Assembly: GCA_003223935.1 (NCBI GenBank)
Contig: QHXQ01000019.1
Location: forward strand, 145,847 to 209,846
Length of the DNA: 64,000 bases
Source of the DNA: Acidobacteriota bacterium
GTDB lineage: Bacteria > Acidobacteriota > Blastocatellia > Pyrinomonadales > Pyrinomonadaceae
Reading direction: 5' to 3'
Made by a program: the position numbers and the translations under genes. The notes under the pieces were generated by a model. The model saw nothing but the letters and a program-made list of their open reading frames with translations. It had not been told where the DNA came from and searched no databases. This document shows positions 21,234 to 32,540 of this stretch, piece by piece (the first letter of the stretch is position 1; each line of letters starts with the position of its first letter).

Positions 21234-21785
21234 ATGGCTATCAAAATAGAAAATCTCTCGCAAACTAAGCTGCCGCGTCAGACCGAGCAGCGGCTAAGCA
21301 AAATGTTGGAATGTGTGCCGCGCGAGCACCTGCGCGGGATTGAGCGCGTGCGACTCGTAGAGACGATCTCCGACCCGCGTGTGCGCGCGTTACAATCTAA
21401 CCAATTGCCCGGTCTGTATCATCCGCGACAGGGTCATCAGCCGGCTTGGCTAGAAATTTCCACAAAAGCGCTGCTGCCAAGCGATCGTCCTTTCTTTAAG
21501 CGCCTGCTCCCGCGCCTCTCCTTCAAGGGGCAACTGGCCAGCGTGGTCTTCATGCTGATCGGCCAACACTATCACTTGACCCTGCGCCATTCTATGAAAA
21601 AAGATCGGCTTGAGCCGGCCGTGCGCGCTTATACAGAGAAATATCTACGCATCTGGGGCGAACGCGAGCATAATCTACGCGCGCGTCTCTTCAAGCCCTT
21701 ACAACCTACTTTTGAACGTTGGGCGCGCACGCTGCAGCGCCGGGCTGCTGCAGAGCGAAAGAAGAGCACGCCCAAGCCGTCTTAA
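21234..21785 (+). CDS. Conserved-looking hypothetical protein
   Basis: Intact ORF MAIKIENLSQTKLPRQTEQRLSKMLECVPREHLRGIERVRLV... Confidence 0.65.
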   Translation: MAIKIENLSQTKLPRQTEQRLSKMLECVPREHLRGIERVRLVETISDPRVRALQSNQLPGLYHPRQGHQPAWLEISTKALLPSDRPFFKRLLPRLSFKGQLASVVFMLIGQHYHLTLRHSMKKDRLEPAVRAYTEKYLRIWGEREHNLRARLFKPLQPTFERWARTLQRRAAAERKKSTPKPS

Positions 21786-21800
21786 ACTAATAAGAAAGAC

Positions 21801-22685
21801 CTAAGATCGTTCGCCGTCGTTATCAGACCCAAGCGCTGTCAGCGCCGAGGTGAGGTTAGCAATTACCGTTTGCAATGCGGCGATCAGTTCGGTTCTTTGC
21901 ACCTGCTGGCGGCGAAAGCGAACCTCAAGCTTATATGCGCGGTCTGGGGCCGTATAGCTATATGTGTAAGGTCGCGCCGCTTGCGACGCAGCTCCGCTCG
22001 CGCCGTTATTAACAATGGCCCGGCGCACCGCGCGTGCCCCATCGCGCGTCAGACCGCGATTCGTGATCTCATCCAACATGTGCTGCATGGACTCTTCGTC
22101 GGGCTGGCGCACGACCTGCAAAAGGAGCGATTTCGAGCTGATGTCGGCGCGCCGACACTGTCCCCTGATTCGCTCCGGTAACGTGGCAATCGAGAGCGCC
22201 TCCGTCACGGTGCTCCGGCTCTTCCCTACTTTGCGCGCCACCTCTTCATGTGTGTAGCCGAAACGTTCGCATAGGGCTGCCAGCCCGTCCGCCTCCTCCC
22301 AAGGGGTCAAATCCTTGCGCTGCATGTTCTCGATCAAAGCGATCTCGGCTACAGCCCGATCATCTACGTCCATCTCTATACAAGGGACTTCGCGCAAGCC
22401 CGCCGCTTTCGAAGCGCGCCAGCGCCGTTCGCCTGCAATGATCATCCAACGCCCCGGCTCGCGCGCAGGCTTCACCAGCAGCGGCTCCAACACCCCCTTC
22501 TCTCTAATCGAGGCGGTCAACTCTGTCAGATCGCCTATCTCTACGCGCGGCTGATCTGGATTTGGATCAAGCTGCTCAAGCGCAATCAAGCGCCCGACGG
22601 GCGTCGGGCGCTGCCCCGAAAGCTCTTCGACGTAGTGCGCGTCATGCCGCATACGCACGCCCGATGGCAAGCCTCTCTTAGACAC
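21801..22685 (-). CDS. parB: Chromosome partitioning protein ParB
   Basis: [69 protein letters not shown]; adjacent to parA. Confidence 0.95.
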   Translation of the reverse strand: MSKRGLPSGVRMRHDAHYVEELSGQRPTPVGRLIALEQLDPNPDQPRVEIGDLTELTASIREKGVLEPLLVKPAREPGRWMIIAGERRWRASKAAGLREVPCIEMDVDDRAVAEIALIENMQRKDLTPWEEADGLAALCERFGYTHEEVARKVGKSRSTVTEALSIATLPERIRGQCRRADISSKSLLLQVVRQPDEESMQHMLDEITNRGLTRDGARAVRRAIVNNGASGAASQAARPYTYSYTAPDRAYKLEVRFRRQQVQRTELIAALQTVIANLTSALTALGSDNDGERS

Positions 22686-23439
22686 GTGCGATTACCTCTT
22701 CACAAAGTTTAGCGTACTCGGCCGCGCCCGAAGACTGTGGCGCGAACGTGAAGATAGACTCTTTATAGGCCGGCGCTTCTTCCAGACGCACACTCTTGGT
22801 GATGACAGTCTCAAACAGTTGGGCACCAAACACGCGACGAATCTGCTCATACACCTCGCGCGCCAGTGTCGTGCGCCGGTCGTGCAGCGTCACCACGACT
22901 CCCAATACTCGTAGGTTCGGGTTGGGCCGCGCCCTGACCTTCTCAATCGTCTCAAGCAGATCATCAGTCCCCTCCAAGGCGAAGTAGGAAGATTGTATGG
23001 GAATCAAAACGTGTGTGGCCGCCACCAGCGCGTTGACCGTGATCAGCCCCAGCGTGGGCGGGGTGTCTATGATGATCACATCATATTTGGAGCGCAAAGG
23101 CTCCATGCGATCTTTCAAGCGGAAAGGTGCGTCGAAATCACCAACCAACTTCGATTCAAGCTTGGCTAGATTGATGCGCGCTGGGATCATTTCCAGCCCT
23201 TCGACCGGGGTCGTATAGACGTAGCCGTTCCAAATCCCCTGCCCGTCTAACAACATGTCATAGGCTGAACGCTCGACTTGCGCCGCATCGAGAAAAGAGA
23301 TTGAGCTATTGCCTTGCGGGTCTAAATCTAAGAGTAGCGTGCGCCGGCCGCAGCGTGCGAAAGCAGCCGCCAAGTTGATGGCCGTGGTGGTCTTGCCCAC
23401 CCCGCCTTTCTGATTAGCTATCGCGATAACGGCGTTCAA
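22678..23439 (-). CDS. parA: Chromosome partitioning ATPase ParA/Soj
   Basis: [56 protein letters not shown]. Confidence 0.96.
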   Translation of the reverse strand: MNAVIAIANQKGGVGKTTTAINLAAAFARCGRRTLLLDLDPQGNSSISFLDAAQVERSAYDMLLDGQGIWNGYVYTTPVEGLEMIPARINLAKLESKLVGDFDAPFRLKDRMEPLRSKYDVIIIDTPPTLGLITVNALVAATHVLIPIQSSYFALEGTDDLLETIEKVRARPNPNLRVLGVVVTLHDRRTTLAREVYEQIRRVFGAQLFETVITKSVRLEEAPAYKESIFTFAPQSSGAAEYAKLCEEVIARV

Positions 23440-23508
23440 GGGTTGTCAGCCTCAAACTCTCCTCGCGGCCCGACTCAAAATTTACGCGAATCGTGCGCAA
23501 GGTTGAAA

Positions 23509-23994
23509 CTACATCGGTAGATCACCAGCCTCCCCTATGACATCCGGCCACTCTTCGTCTTCTGCGCCGCCAACCCCTTCCTCTTCACGTCCAGAGACGC
23601 TCTGCGACGCACGTATGACCTCGTCATTTACATAGATCGGGCAGTCCGCGCGCAACGCCAGCGCAATCGCATCCGACGGGCGCGAATCGAGCAGGACCTT
23701 CTCTCCTTCATGATTACGCATCTCTATGATGGCGAAAAAAGTGTTATCACGCAGTTCCGTCACGACCACACGTTCGACCTGCGCACCCATTTCAACTATC
23801 AAATTGCGCAACAGATCATGTGTCATCGGTCGCTGCGGCGCGATCTTCTCAATCTCCAGAGCGATGGCATTAGCCTCATATGCGCCGACCCAGATCGGTA
23901 GCATGGTGTCGCTGTTCACGTCTTTAAGGATAACGATTGGCGTCCCACTATTCGGGTCCATCATCAGACCCCTTATTTTGACCTCTATTTCCAT
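23509..23994 (-). CDS. Bifunctional nuclease family protein (DUF151)
   Basis: MEIEVKIRGLMMDPNSGTPIVILKDVNSDTMLPIWVGAYEANAIALEIE, DSRPSDAIALALRADCPIYV. Confidence 0.92.
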   Translation of the reverse strand: MEIEVKIRGLMMDPNSGTPIVILKDVNSDTMLPIWVGAYEANAIALEIEKIAPQRPMTHDLLRNLIVEMGAQVERVVVTELRDNTFFAIIEMRNHEGEKVLLDSRPSDAIALALRADCPIYVNDEVIRASQSVSGREEEGVGGAEDEEWPDVIGEAGDLPM

Positions 23995-24031
23995 GCCTAC
24001 ACCTCACACCCTGCTTGCTGTCCGCAGCCGC

Positions 24032-25366
24032 TCAAATCTCGCAGCGTTCACCATATAGACTATGTGCCTTAGCTCCCGTCACTCTAATAGGAGCTATTCG
24101 CCCTATGAGCGATACGTCGCCCGGAAAGTTTACAACCTTATTACAGGTAGTGTGCCCAGTCACATCCACAGTACTCCTAGTGCTCTCCCCTGCAACTAAG
24201 ACAGAGACAGTCTGCCCAACATAAGCACTAAAAATTTGAGCCTGAATCTCCTTCTGAAGCGCTTCAAGCTCAACGAAGCGCGCCGCCATTTCGTTATCGG
24301 ACACAATGTCGGCCAATTTGGCCGCAGGCGTCCCCCGCCTCTTGGAGTACTTGAAGATATAAAGGCTATCGAATTGACATTGCTCGACTAATCGCATTGT
24401 GTCTTTGAACTCTTTCCGCGTCTCGCCGGGAAAGCCTATGATGATATCGCTAGTTAGAGCATAACGTCGTTTTGCGCCTCTGATCGCCTCGACCCGGGCC
24501 AGGTAATCCGATACCTTGTAGCCTCTGCGCATTGAACGCAATACGCGGTCACTGCCTGACTGCACGGGCAAGTGTATCCAGTTACAGAGATTCTCGTGCT
24601 CGTCCATAGCCTGCACGATGTCCGTGTGGAAATCTCTGGGGAACGATGTGGTGTACTTGATCCGTGGTATGCCGGTCGCGGCAACAGCGCGCAATAAGCG
24701 CGCAAAGGGGGTTGCGCCTGTGTGCCCCTCTAATCCGCTTTCGGTCTTCGGTCGGTAGCTGTTGACGTTCTGCCCGATCAGATGCACCTCGCTATAGCCA
24801 AGTTCTCGCAGACGTTCGATCTCGGCCACGATCTCAACCGCGGGTCGGCTCCGCTCACGCCCGCGTGAGTAAGGCACTATGCAGTAGGTACAGAATTTAT
24901 TACACCCTTCGATGATCGGCACAAATGCTACATGCTTTGAGCGCCGCTCTGCAGGCGAGACAGCCCACTCTTCGCCCGCCTGCCGCTCGCCCAAATCTAT
25001 CACGCGTCTCGCGCCGGCACGCGCCTGCTCAATCAACGTCGGCAGGCGGTCTGTCGCCCTCGTGCCGACAAGCAGACGGACGCTGGGCGCTTGAGCAAAA
25101 ATAGTCTCGCCCTCAAGTTGTGCGACACAGCCCATCACTCCAATTAGGGGCTCTTTTGCGCCGCGTCGAACTTCGCCGATGCGTGTGAATACCTTTTGCT
25201 CCGCACGCGCACGCACAGAGCAAGTGTTAAAGAGCACGACATCGGCATCCTCGGCCTGTTGCGTCAACTGATAGCCGGCCGCACGCAATCCCGTCGCCGC
25301 TCGCTCCGTATCGGCTGTGTTCATCTGACAGCCAAATGTTTCAATGTAGATGCTCCCTTTATACAT
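24032..25366 (-). CDS. miaB: tRNA-2-methylthio-N6-dimethylallyladenosine synthase MiaB
   Basis: IETFGCQMNTADTE, FVPIIEGCNKFCTYCIVPYSRGRERSRP, EVHLIGQNVNSY, HLPVQSGSDRVLRSMRRGY; C-terminal TRAM-like region. Confidence 0.96.
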   Translation of the reverse strand: MYKGSIYIETFGCQMNTADTERAATGLRAAGYQLTQQAEDADVVLFNTCSVRARAEQKVFTRIGEVRRGAKEPLIGVMGCVAQLEGETIFAQAPSVRLLVGTRATDRLPTLIEQARAGARRVIDLGERQAGEEWAVSPAERRSKHVAFVPIIEGCNKFCTYCIVPYSRGRERSRPAVEIVAEIERLRELGYSEVHLIGQNVNSYRPKTESGLEGHTGATPFARLLRAVAATGIPRIKYTTSFPRDFHTDIVQAMDEHENLCNWIHLPVQSGSDRVLRSMRRGYKVSDYLARVEAIRGAKRRYALTSDIIIGFPGETRKEFKDTMRLVEQCQFDSLYIFKYSKRRGTPAAKLADIVSDNEMAARFVELEALQKEIQAQIFSAYVGQTVSVLVAGESTRSTVDVTGHTTCNKVVNFPGDVSLIGRIAPIRVTGAKAHSLYGERCEI

Positions 25367-25428
25367 AAACGACCGATACCCATTCGCGCACGAGTGTAAC
25401 AGAATCCGCCAGGCCGCGCGAGATACTT

Positions 25429-27258
25429 TTAGGCCGAACGACCTGCACGGCCGCCTTTACGACTCTTTACTCTGCTCTGTGTCGCCACCTCGGCGCGGGT
25501 CTGCGCGCCCGCAGCGCTTTCGATTAACCAACGCGCTGTCTCGCGTGTCGTCGCTACATCCTCTGTGCCGCCGATCATACGTGCTAGTTCACCGACACGC
25601 GCTTCACCTCTGACTTCTCTCACCGAAGCCATAGTGCGCCCCTCCACCTCTCCCTTCTCGACCAAGTAATGATGATCTGCAAAGCGCGCGATCTGTGGTT
25701 GGTGCGTCACGCATAAAACCTGCTGTGCTTCGGCCAAAGTCTTAAGTCGCAGCCCAACCGTCTCAGCGACGCGCCCGCCAATGCCCACGTCTATCTCGTC
25801 AAAGACGAGGGTCGCGCCTTGCGTCCGGCCGCTTGCTTTGGCCGAATTCCCTTGCACGACCGCATGCAATGTAAGCATCAGACGCGAAAGCTCACCGCCA
25901 GACGCGACCCGATTCAAAGGCTTCGCCTCTTCACCGACGTTGGCCGTCAGTAGAAACTCAATTCGATCAGCCCCATGCTGTGTCCAATAGACACACGCCT
26001 CGTCATCTCCATCTGCCCGCGACCTTTCAAGGCCGCGATTATGCGCCTGCGCGGTCTCGACTTGGACGATAAAGCGTGCCCGCTCTAAAGCCACATGCCG
26101 CAAGCCTGCTTCAACAAGCTGGGCCAATAAGGGTGCAGCTGCCCGCCGGCAAACGGACAGCCGCTCTGCTGCTGCCGCATACTCTTGTTCAGCCGCAAGC
26201 AACTGCGCATGCAATTCTTGCTCACGCTCCGCCCAATTCTCCAATTCGTTGACCTTCGCCTGCAGCACCGTGCACACCTGTTGCAGTCCCTCGAGACCGC
26301 AGCCATATTTTCGTTTCAGCCGCTCCAACTCCGCCAACCTAGCTTCAATCTCTGCCAAGCGCACCGGCGAGAAATCTAGGCCCGTACCGTATCGGCGCAA
26401 TTCATCGGCCACATCCGCCAGTTGGCTCACCGCCGCCTCGATGGTTTCGCTCGCGCCAGCGACTCGTCCATCTAACGCCTGCAAATCCTGCACCCAACGC
26501 TTCACGGAAGCGAGTTGCGCCAAGACACTGTCATCGCTCTCATAGAGCGCCGCATAGGCTCTCGCGTTCAACTCCAATACCTGCTCCGCATGAGACAAAC
26601 GGGCCCGCTCGGCCAAGAGCGCATCCTCTTCGTCTGCCTGCGGATTGATGCGCTCAAGTTCCGTCAATTGATAACGCACCAGATCAAGCGTGCGCGCACG
26701 CTCAATCTCGTCGCTGACAGACGAACGCAAAGCTTCCGTCACGCTCTTCCAGCGCGCGTAAGCTTCAGACACTCTGCGTTGCAGCCCTTCGCAACTGCCA
26801 AAGGCGTCGAGCAGGCGTAGTTGTCCGCGTGTGGCCAACAGAGATTGCTGTTGCCCCTGCCCGTGTATTTCAACCAAGAAAGGTTGCAGTATTTTGAGCG
26901 TTGCAGCCGACACGTTTCGGTCGTTGATAAAGACTCGGCTGCGCCCGCCAGCTTGCAACTCTCGACGGATAGTTAAATCCTCGTCCGTCTCAAGCGTGAT
27001 CCCCACAACGCTCAGTAGCTCCTGAAGCTTCAGCCGACGCTCGCTACTCAACTCGAACGCGCCTTCGACAAATGATACGCGCTCGCCAGTTCTAATGACC
27101 TCGGCCGAGGCGCGCGTTCCAAGCAGCAAGCTGAGCGCATCAACGATGATTGATTTTCCGGCCCCAGTCTCTCCAGTCAAAAGGTTAAGCCCCTCATGGA
27201 ACTCGACCCGCAACTTCGAGATGATGGCAAAATTGACGATACTGAGGAACTTCAACAT
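25429..27258 (-). CDS. recN: DNA repair protein RecN
   Basis: GLNLLTGETGAGKSIIVDALSLLLG, VASGGELSRLMLTLHAVV, TLVFDEIDVGIGGRVAETVG, VLCVTHQPQIARFADHHYLVEK. Confidence 0.95.
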   Translation of the reverse strand: MLKFLSIVNFAIISKLRVEFHEGLNLLTGETGAGKSIIVDALSLLLGTRASAEVIRTGERVSFVEGAFELSSERRLKLQELLSVVGITLETDEDLTIRRELQAGGRSRVFINDRNVSAATLKILQPFLVEIHGQGQQQSLLATRGQLRLLDAFGSCEGLQRRVSEAYARWKSVTEALRSSVSDEIERARTLDLVRYQLTELERINPQADEEDALLAERARLSHAEQVLELNARAYAALYESDDSVLAQLASVKRWVQDLQALDGRVAGASETIEAAVSQLADVADELRRYGTGLDFSPVRLAEIEARLAELERLKRKYGCGLEGLQQVCTVLQAKVNELENWAEREQELHAQLLAAEQEYAAAAERLSVCRRAAAPLLAQLVEAGLRHVALERARFIVQVETAQAHNRGLERSRADGDDEACVYWTQHGADRIEFLLTANVGEEAKPLNRVASGGELSRLMLTLHAVVQGNSAKASGRTQGATLVFDEIDVGIGGRVAETVGLRLKTLAEAQQVLCVTHQPQIARFADHHYLVEKGEVEGRTMASVREVRGEARVGELARMIGGTEDVATTRETARWLIESAAGAQTRAEVATQSRVKSRKGGRAGRSA

Positions 27259-27406
27259 AAACCAATCTCTATTGTTCAGGTTTCACCTTAAAAGTAATGC
27301 ACGAACCATTCAACGATCTGCAATCTTGCCTCTTGACCGTAAATTGTTGCGGCATGTAGTATGTTATCCGTTCTAACATCAAATTAGTGGCAAAAGGAAT
27401 CTCACC

Positions 27407-27826
27407 ATGTCGTTTAATAAGATCATTCTCGTCGGCAACCTCGGGCGCGATCCCGAACTCCGCTACACACCGCAAGGCACGCCAGTATGCAGTTTTACTT
27501 TGGCGACGAACGAGCGGCGTAAAGATCGCGCAGGTGAGACTCAAGACGTAACGACATGGTTCAAAATCACACTCTGGGGCCGACAGGCAGAAACCGCCTC
27601 GCAATATCTAACCAAGGGGCGGCCCGTCTATATAGAAGGCCGGCTGCGCGTAGAGGAATGGACGGATCGGGACGGGCGCCAACGTCACACGCTCGAGGTC
27701 CACGCCACCGACATGCAGTTCATCGGCGGCCGCGGCGAAGAGACATCACCGCGCACCGAACCCAGCACACCCAATAAAGCGGAGCCGATTGAAGCCGACA
27801 TTTCGGATGATGATATTCCCTTCTAG
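27407..27826 (+). CDS. ssb: Single-stranded DNA-binding protein
   Basis: SFNKIILVGNLGRDPELRYTPQGTPVCSFTLATNER, acidic tip DISDDDIPF. Confidence 0.97.
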   Translation: MSFNKIILVGNLGRDPELRYTPQGTPVCSFTLATNERRKDRAGETQDVTTWFKITLWGRQAETASQYLTKGRPVYIEGRLRVEEWTDRDGRQRHTLEVHATDMQFIGGRGEETSPRTEPSTPNKAEPIEADISDDDIPF

Positions 27827-27828
27827 CC

Positions 27829-27846
27829 ATGTCGGCGCGCCGACAT
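27829..27846. terminator. 18-bp perfect palindrome ATGTCGGCGCGCCGACAT between convergent ssb and accA
   Basis: Direct reading; position fits a bidirectional terminator but there is no long U-tract; the core 16-mer also occurs inside parB at 22142-22157. Confidence 0.4.
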
Positions 27847-27895
27847 TATTGGCGACTGTGTGAAACCGGCGCAACCGCTTAGAGCCTTTCTTGCT

Positions 27896-28720
27896 CTATC
27901 CGCCTAATGCCCGCAACTTTTCATACCGACGGGATTTGCGCTCGTGTGGCGACCACTTCACCACAGCCGCCAAACCCTCGCTGAGACTCTCTTTTAATAA
28001 GCGTGCGGCCTCGTCAGCATCTGTATGCGCTCCCGCCGATGGCTCCGGCACAATCTGATCAACCATGCCCAGCCGCTTCAGGTCGTTCGCCGTCAAACGC
28101 AGCGCCTGTGCGGCTTGTGCGGCTTGTGCGGCGTCTTTCCACAGAATCGCAGCGCAGCCTTCAGGCGAGATAACAGAATAAATGGCATTCTCAAGCATCA
28201 GCACCCAATCCCCTATGCCAATGGCCAGCGCACCGCCGGAGCCACCCTCACCGATCACAGTTACAATAATGGGTACCTCAAGCTTGGCCATTTCCATCAG
28301 ATTTCGGGCGATTGCTTCAGCTTGGCCGCGCTCTTCAGCATCTATCCCCGGATATGCTCCCGGCGTATCAATGAAGGTGAAGACCGGGCGTTGAAACTTT
28401 TCCGCCAGTTGCATTATGCGCAGAGCTTTGCGATACCCCTCTGGCTTGGGCATACCAAAGTTTCTGTGGCGGCGCTGCTTTGTATCTCGCCCTTTCTGAT
28501 GGGCAATCACCGCAACCAGCTCACCTTGAAATGTGGCAAAACCGCAAATCAGTGCGGGATCATCGGCAAAACGACGGTCGCCGCGCAATTCTGTAAAATC
28601 ACTAAAGAGCCGCTGTATAAAATCAAGCGCGTAAGGACGGTCGGTATGCCTTGCCAGCTTAACGCGCTCAAAAGCTGGCAGAGGCTCATCTCTATCGCGA
28701 ACATTAGCATCATCGGACAC
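27896..28720 (-). CDS. accA: Acetyl-CoA carboxylase carboxyltransferase subunit alpha
   Basis: [83 protein letters not shown]. Confidence 0.97.
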   Translation of the reverse strand: MSDDANVRDRDEPLPAFERVKLARHTDRPYALDFIQRLFSDFTELRGDRRFADDPALICGFATFQGELVAVIAHQKGRDTKQRRHRNFGMPKPEGYRKALRIMQLAEKFQRPVFTFIDTPGAYPGIDAEERGQAEAIARNLMEMAKLEVPIIVTVIGEGGSGGALAIGIGDWVLMLENAIYSVISPEGCAAILWKDAAQAAQAAQALRLTANDLKRLGMVDQIVPEPSAGAHTDADEAARLLKESLSEGLAAVVKWSPHERKSRRYEKLRALGG

Positions 28721-28782
28721 AGTTCATCTTCCTCTAGCGGCTGAATGGAACGGGGCGCAACATCACAGTAACCATCTGCTGT

Positions 28783-31700
28783 CTAGGATAGCACAGCGCG
28801 CTCCCCACTTAACCACTCGACGGTACAGCCCAATTCTCGTACCGCAGCCTCCATCTGGAGACTACCCTCAACCCTCAGCGCACCATGCGCACGCGTGCGA
28901 ACTAGCACGCCGCCTTCAAGGTACATCTCAATAAATACTTCACAATCGCCCCTGAAACGATCCAGCACTCCGAATAGACCATCTAATATAACGTCTGGAG
29001 TCATATCCGCAGGTGTCCGAAGCAACACCGCACGAGCTTTGCGCTGCAAAACATCCTCAAGCCGCTCAACCTCATCTGCAATCATCGAACCGCTGCCATC
29101 ATCACTCAAATCCCATTTACCGCCGATGAGCACAGCTGCGTCGTCCACGAGCAGATGAGTACATTTATTAAAAGTATCCGGCCAGATAACGCATTTGACG
29201 CCGCCTGTTTGATCCTCCAGACGCAGTAGGGCAAAGCGGTCACCCTTCTTAGTGGTGCGCAACTGTAAGGCCGTCACGATCCCGCCCATGCGAACCTGTG
29301 ACCCATGCTCAAGGCCATTGAGTTTCATACTGTTTAAGCACTTGAGTTCATTCAATACTTCAACGTAATTTTCAAGCGGATGGCCCGTGATATAAAAACC
29401 GATTGCGTTTTTCTCAGCCGCCAAAATGGCCGCGTGATTCCACACCTCAACCTCCGGTAGCGGTTCGACCCAAACTTGAGTAGAGATTGATTCCGTCCCG
29501 CCGAACAGCCCGCTCTGGCCGCTTAGTTTATCATTTTGTGCCCGTGCGCCCCGTGCTAAGGACGTATCCACAGCGGCGAACAGTCGCGCACGCCAAACAT
29601 GCCGACCATACTGCCCGTCTAGGTCGAGGGAATCAAATGCGCCCGCGCATACAAGACTCTCAAGCACTCTCTTATTAATCGCGCGCTGCTCGACCCTTTC
29701 AGCAAAATTATAAATAGATGCGAAGGGGCCATCCCTGCGCGCCGCTAAGATAGCATCAACGCTTGCTTGCCCGACGCCTTTGATTGCGGCTAAACCATAC
29801 CTGATCGCTCCTTTAAGTGGTGTAAATCCCCCCTGACTTTCATTCACGTCAGGGGGCAATAGTTGAATGCCCTGCCCTTTTAGTTCGTTAGAGTATTTAA
29901 ATACTTTCGTCGTGTCTTCAAGTTCATTCGACAGCACAGCAGCATAAAAATGCTCTGGATAATGTGCCTTTAAGTAAGCGGTCTGGAAGGCCAGATAGGC
30001 GTAGGCGACGCTGTGACTTCGATTGAATCCATAGTCGGCGAATTGCGCCATCAGCGAGAAGATCTGTTCCGCTTTCTCCCTTTTAATCCCGCGCCCCACC
30101 GCGCCTGTCACAAATTTTTTCTCATGCAAGGCCATCTCTTCACGCTTTTTCTTACCCATAGCGCGGCGCATCAAATCGGCTTCGCCGAGACTATAGCCGG
30201 CGAGCTTTTGCGCAAGTTGCATGATCTGTTCCTGATAGACGATGATACCGTATGTATTGGCCAGAATATCCTTCATCTCCGGCACAATGTAGCGCACGGA
30301 TTTATGGCCATGATGCCGTTCGATAAAATCGTCAACCATGCCGCCGTCGAGCGGCCCCGGGCGATAGAGTGCATTGAGGGCCGCCAAATCCTCCAATCCT
30401 TTGGGCTTCAGGCGACGGCAGATTTCCTGCATTCCCTGCGATTCAAACTGGAAGATAGCCTCGGTGCGCCCTTCGGCAAATAGCTCCATTGCTTTTCGGT
30501 CATCCAGCGGAATTTGAGACCACCCAACCTCAATACCAAGCAACTGCTTAATTGTGCTTAAACAATCGCTTATAATAGTTAAAGCGGTTAAGGCCAAGAA
30601 GTCCATCTTCAGCATGCCGGTCTTTTCTAAATCCGTCATGGCATACTGCGTCGTTAGCTCCTGTCTGGAAGAAACAGCCACAGGTACGAGTTCGTCTAGC
30701 GGGGCCGGCGAAATCACCACGCCGGCTGCGTGCACAGAGGCATGTCTTGAACAGCCCTCAAGCCGTTGTGCAATGTCGATCAATTCTTTAACCTGCGGGC
30801 TTCCTTCAACTGCTTTACGCAGCTCAGGCACTTGCTCTAAAGCTTGTGCAATTGAGACGTTCCGGCCGCGTACTGGCGGCGGGATCAATTTAGCGATCCG
30901 CTCCACTTCCGCGTAAGGCATGTTAAGCGCCCGTCCGACATCTTTAATTGCAGCCTTTGAAGCTAAGGTGCCAAAAGTGATGATTTGGCACACGGAGTCG
31001 CGCCCGTAGAGTTGGGTTACATGTTGAATGACTTCATCTCGCCCGCGTACACAAAAATCCACGTCTATATCTGGCATGGAGACACGTTCCGGGTTCAAAA
31101 ACCTTTCGAACAGCAGATCATATTGAATCGGATCAATGTCGGTGATTTCCAAACAATAGGCGACGAGCGAACCGGCCGCAGACCCACGCCCTGGGCCAAC
31201 AGGGATCGAGCGCTCCTTCGCATATCGAATAAAATCCCATACGATGAGAAAGTAGCTAGCGAATCCCATCTGCTTGATCATTGCGATCTCACGTGAGATG
31301 CGCTCTTGATACTCAGCCAACGAATAGCGCAGTTCGCCTCTTTGCTGCGCTGGCTCCCAAACCTGCGCACGACGGTGCTCATACCCTTCCCTAACTATCT
31401 TCTCGAAATACTCTTCAATCGTCAGTTCCGCATGCCCGGGTGGAATTGGATAGACGGGCACGTGATTGACGCCCGTCGGAAACTTAACCTCGCACATCTC
31501 CGCAATCTCGACCGTTCTGTGCAATACTTCAGGCAATTCGGCTCCGAAAATGCGCCACATCTCCTCGGCCGAACGTACATAAAAGTTTGGCGAGCCATAG
31601 CGGAGACGGTTCGGGTCTTGCACGGTCTTGCCCGAACCGATGCAGAGCAAAATGTCGTGTGCCCGTGCATCGTCGGGCATAAGATAATGTGCATCGTTGG

Positions 31701-32328
31701 TCGCTACGAGCGGCACACCTGTCCTTTGTGAAAGGGCCACCAAGTCCTTCCGTATGCGCTTCTGCGCATCCAGATCATGCTCTTGGATTTCCAAGAAATA
31801 ATTACCTTTTCCCAGAATCTCTTGAAACTCATGCGCGGCCGCGGCCGCTTCATCGCATGCGCCGCGTGCCAGTAGAGCCGAAGGCACGCCGGACATGCAC
31901 GCGGATAGGCCAATCAGGCCCTCGCTATTTTTGGCCAGCAACTCCAGATCGATTCGCGGCTTATAATAGAACCCCTCCGTGTATCCTCTAGACGTCAGCC
32001 GGACAAGGTTATGATAGCCCGCCAGATTCTTTGCCAGTAGGATCAGATGGAAGTTGGCCTTCTCGCCGGGTTTGGCGTTCGCCGGCGCGCGGTCAAATCG
32101 GCTGCCTCGCGTAATATAGACCTCACAACCAAGGATCGGCTTGACCCCTTGAGCCTTCATGGCATTGTAGAAAGAGATCGCTCCGAACATATTGCCATGA
32201 TCCGTGACGGCGCAAGCCGTCATGCCCAGTTCAGCGACGCGCTTGGCCAAGGGTTTGACCTGAATCGCGCCGTCTAACAGACTATAGTCCGTATGTAAAT
32301 GCAGATGGGCGAAATTATGTTTTGCCAT
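28783..32328 (-). CDS. dnaE: DNA polymerase III subunit alpha
   Basis: NFAHLHLHTDYSLLDGAI, VGPGRGSAAGSLVAYCLEITDIDP, PDIDVDFCVRGRDEVI, FNRSHSVAYAYLAFQTAYLKAHYPEHFYAA. Start MAKHNF near 32328 preferred over 32385. Confidence 0.97.
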   Translation of the reverse strand: MAKHNFAHLHLHTDYSLLDGAIQVKPLAKRVAELGMTACAVTDHGNMFGAISFYNAMKAQGVKPILGCEVYITRGSRFDRAPANAKPGEKANFHLILLAKNLAGYHNLVRLTSRGYTEGFYYKPRIDLELLAKNSEGLIGLSACMSGVPSALLARGACDEAAAAAHEFQEILGKGNYFLEIQEHDLDAQKRIRKDLVALSQRTGVPLVATNDAHYLMPDDARAHDILLCIGSGKTVQDPNRLRYGSPNFYVRSAEEMWRIFGAELPEVLHRTVEIAEMCEVKFPTGVNHVPVYPIPPGHAELTIEEYFEKIVREGYEHRRAQVWEPAQQRGELRYSLAEYQERISREIAMIKQMGFASYFLIVWDFIRYAKERSIPVGPGRGSAAGSLVAYCLEITDIDPIQYDLLFERFLNPERVSMPDIDVDFCVRGRDEVIQHVTQLYGRDSVCQIITFGTLASKAAIKDVGRALNMPYAEVERIAKLIPPPVRGRNVSIAQALEQVPELRKAVEGSPQVKELIDIAQRLEGCSRHASVHAAGVVISPAPLDELVPVAVSSRQELTTQYAMTDLEKTGMLKMDFLALTALTIISDCLSTIKQLLGIEVGWSQIPLDDRKAMELFAEGRTEAIFQFESQGMQEICRRLKPKGLEDLAALNALYRPGPLDGGMVDDFIERHHGHKSVRYIVPEMKDILANTYGIIVYQEQIMQLAQKLAGYSLGEADLMRRAMGKKKREEMALHEKKFVTGAVGRGIKREKAEQIFSLMAQFADYGFNRSHSVAYAYLAFQTAYLKAHYPEHFYAAVLSNELEDTTKVFKYSNELKGQGIQLLPPDVNESQGGFTPLKGAIRYGLAAIKGVGQASVDAILAARRDGPFASIYNFAERVEQRAINKRVLESLVCAGAFDSLDLDGQYGRHVWRARLFAAVDTSLARGARAQNDKLSGQSGLFGGTESISTQVWVEPLPEVEVWNHAAILAAEKNAIGFYITGHPLENYVEVLNELKCLNSMKLNGLEHGSQVRMGGIVTALQLRTTKKGDRFALLRLEDQTGGVKCVIWPDTFNKCTHLLVDDAAVLIGGKWDLSDDGSGSMIADEVERLEDVLQRKARAVLLRTPADMTPDVILDGLFGVLDRFRGDCEVFIEMYLEGGVLVRTRAHGALRVEGSLQMEAAVRELGCTVEWLSGERAVLS

Positions 32329-32540
32329 GTCAACTCGATATAAGAATGAGATCGTAGAACGGAAGTCGTGCGCTTCTTCGAACAAACGCTGCGCACTATA
32401 TCACGTATGAACCGGCTCTGATCACCTCAAGATATTGAAGCGAGATTGGAAGGATGAATAAAACCCTTGCCCTATGAGCGCTTTCATGTTGCGCGTGTGA
32501 GAAAATGCTTTAGAAGCTCGGCGCAGCCGAACAGATCGGC

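Noticed and set aside
28105-28140. 9-bp TGTGCGGCT tandem repeat in accA (AQAAQAAQA)
   Set aside because: Codon-phased low-complexity stretch in an Ala/Gln-rich helix with no apparent length change; not related to the heptad family.
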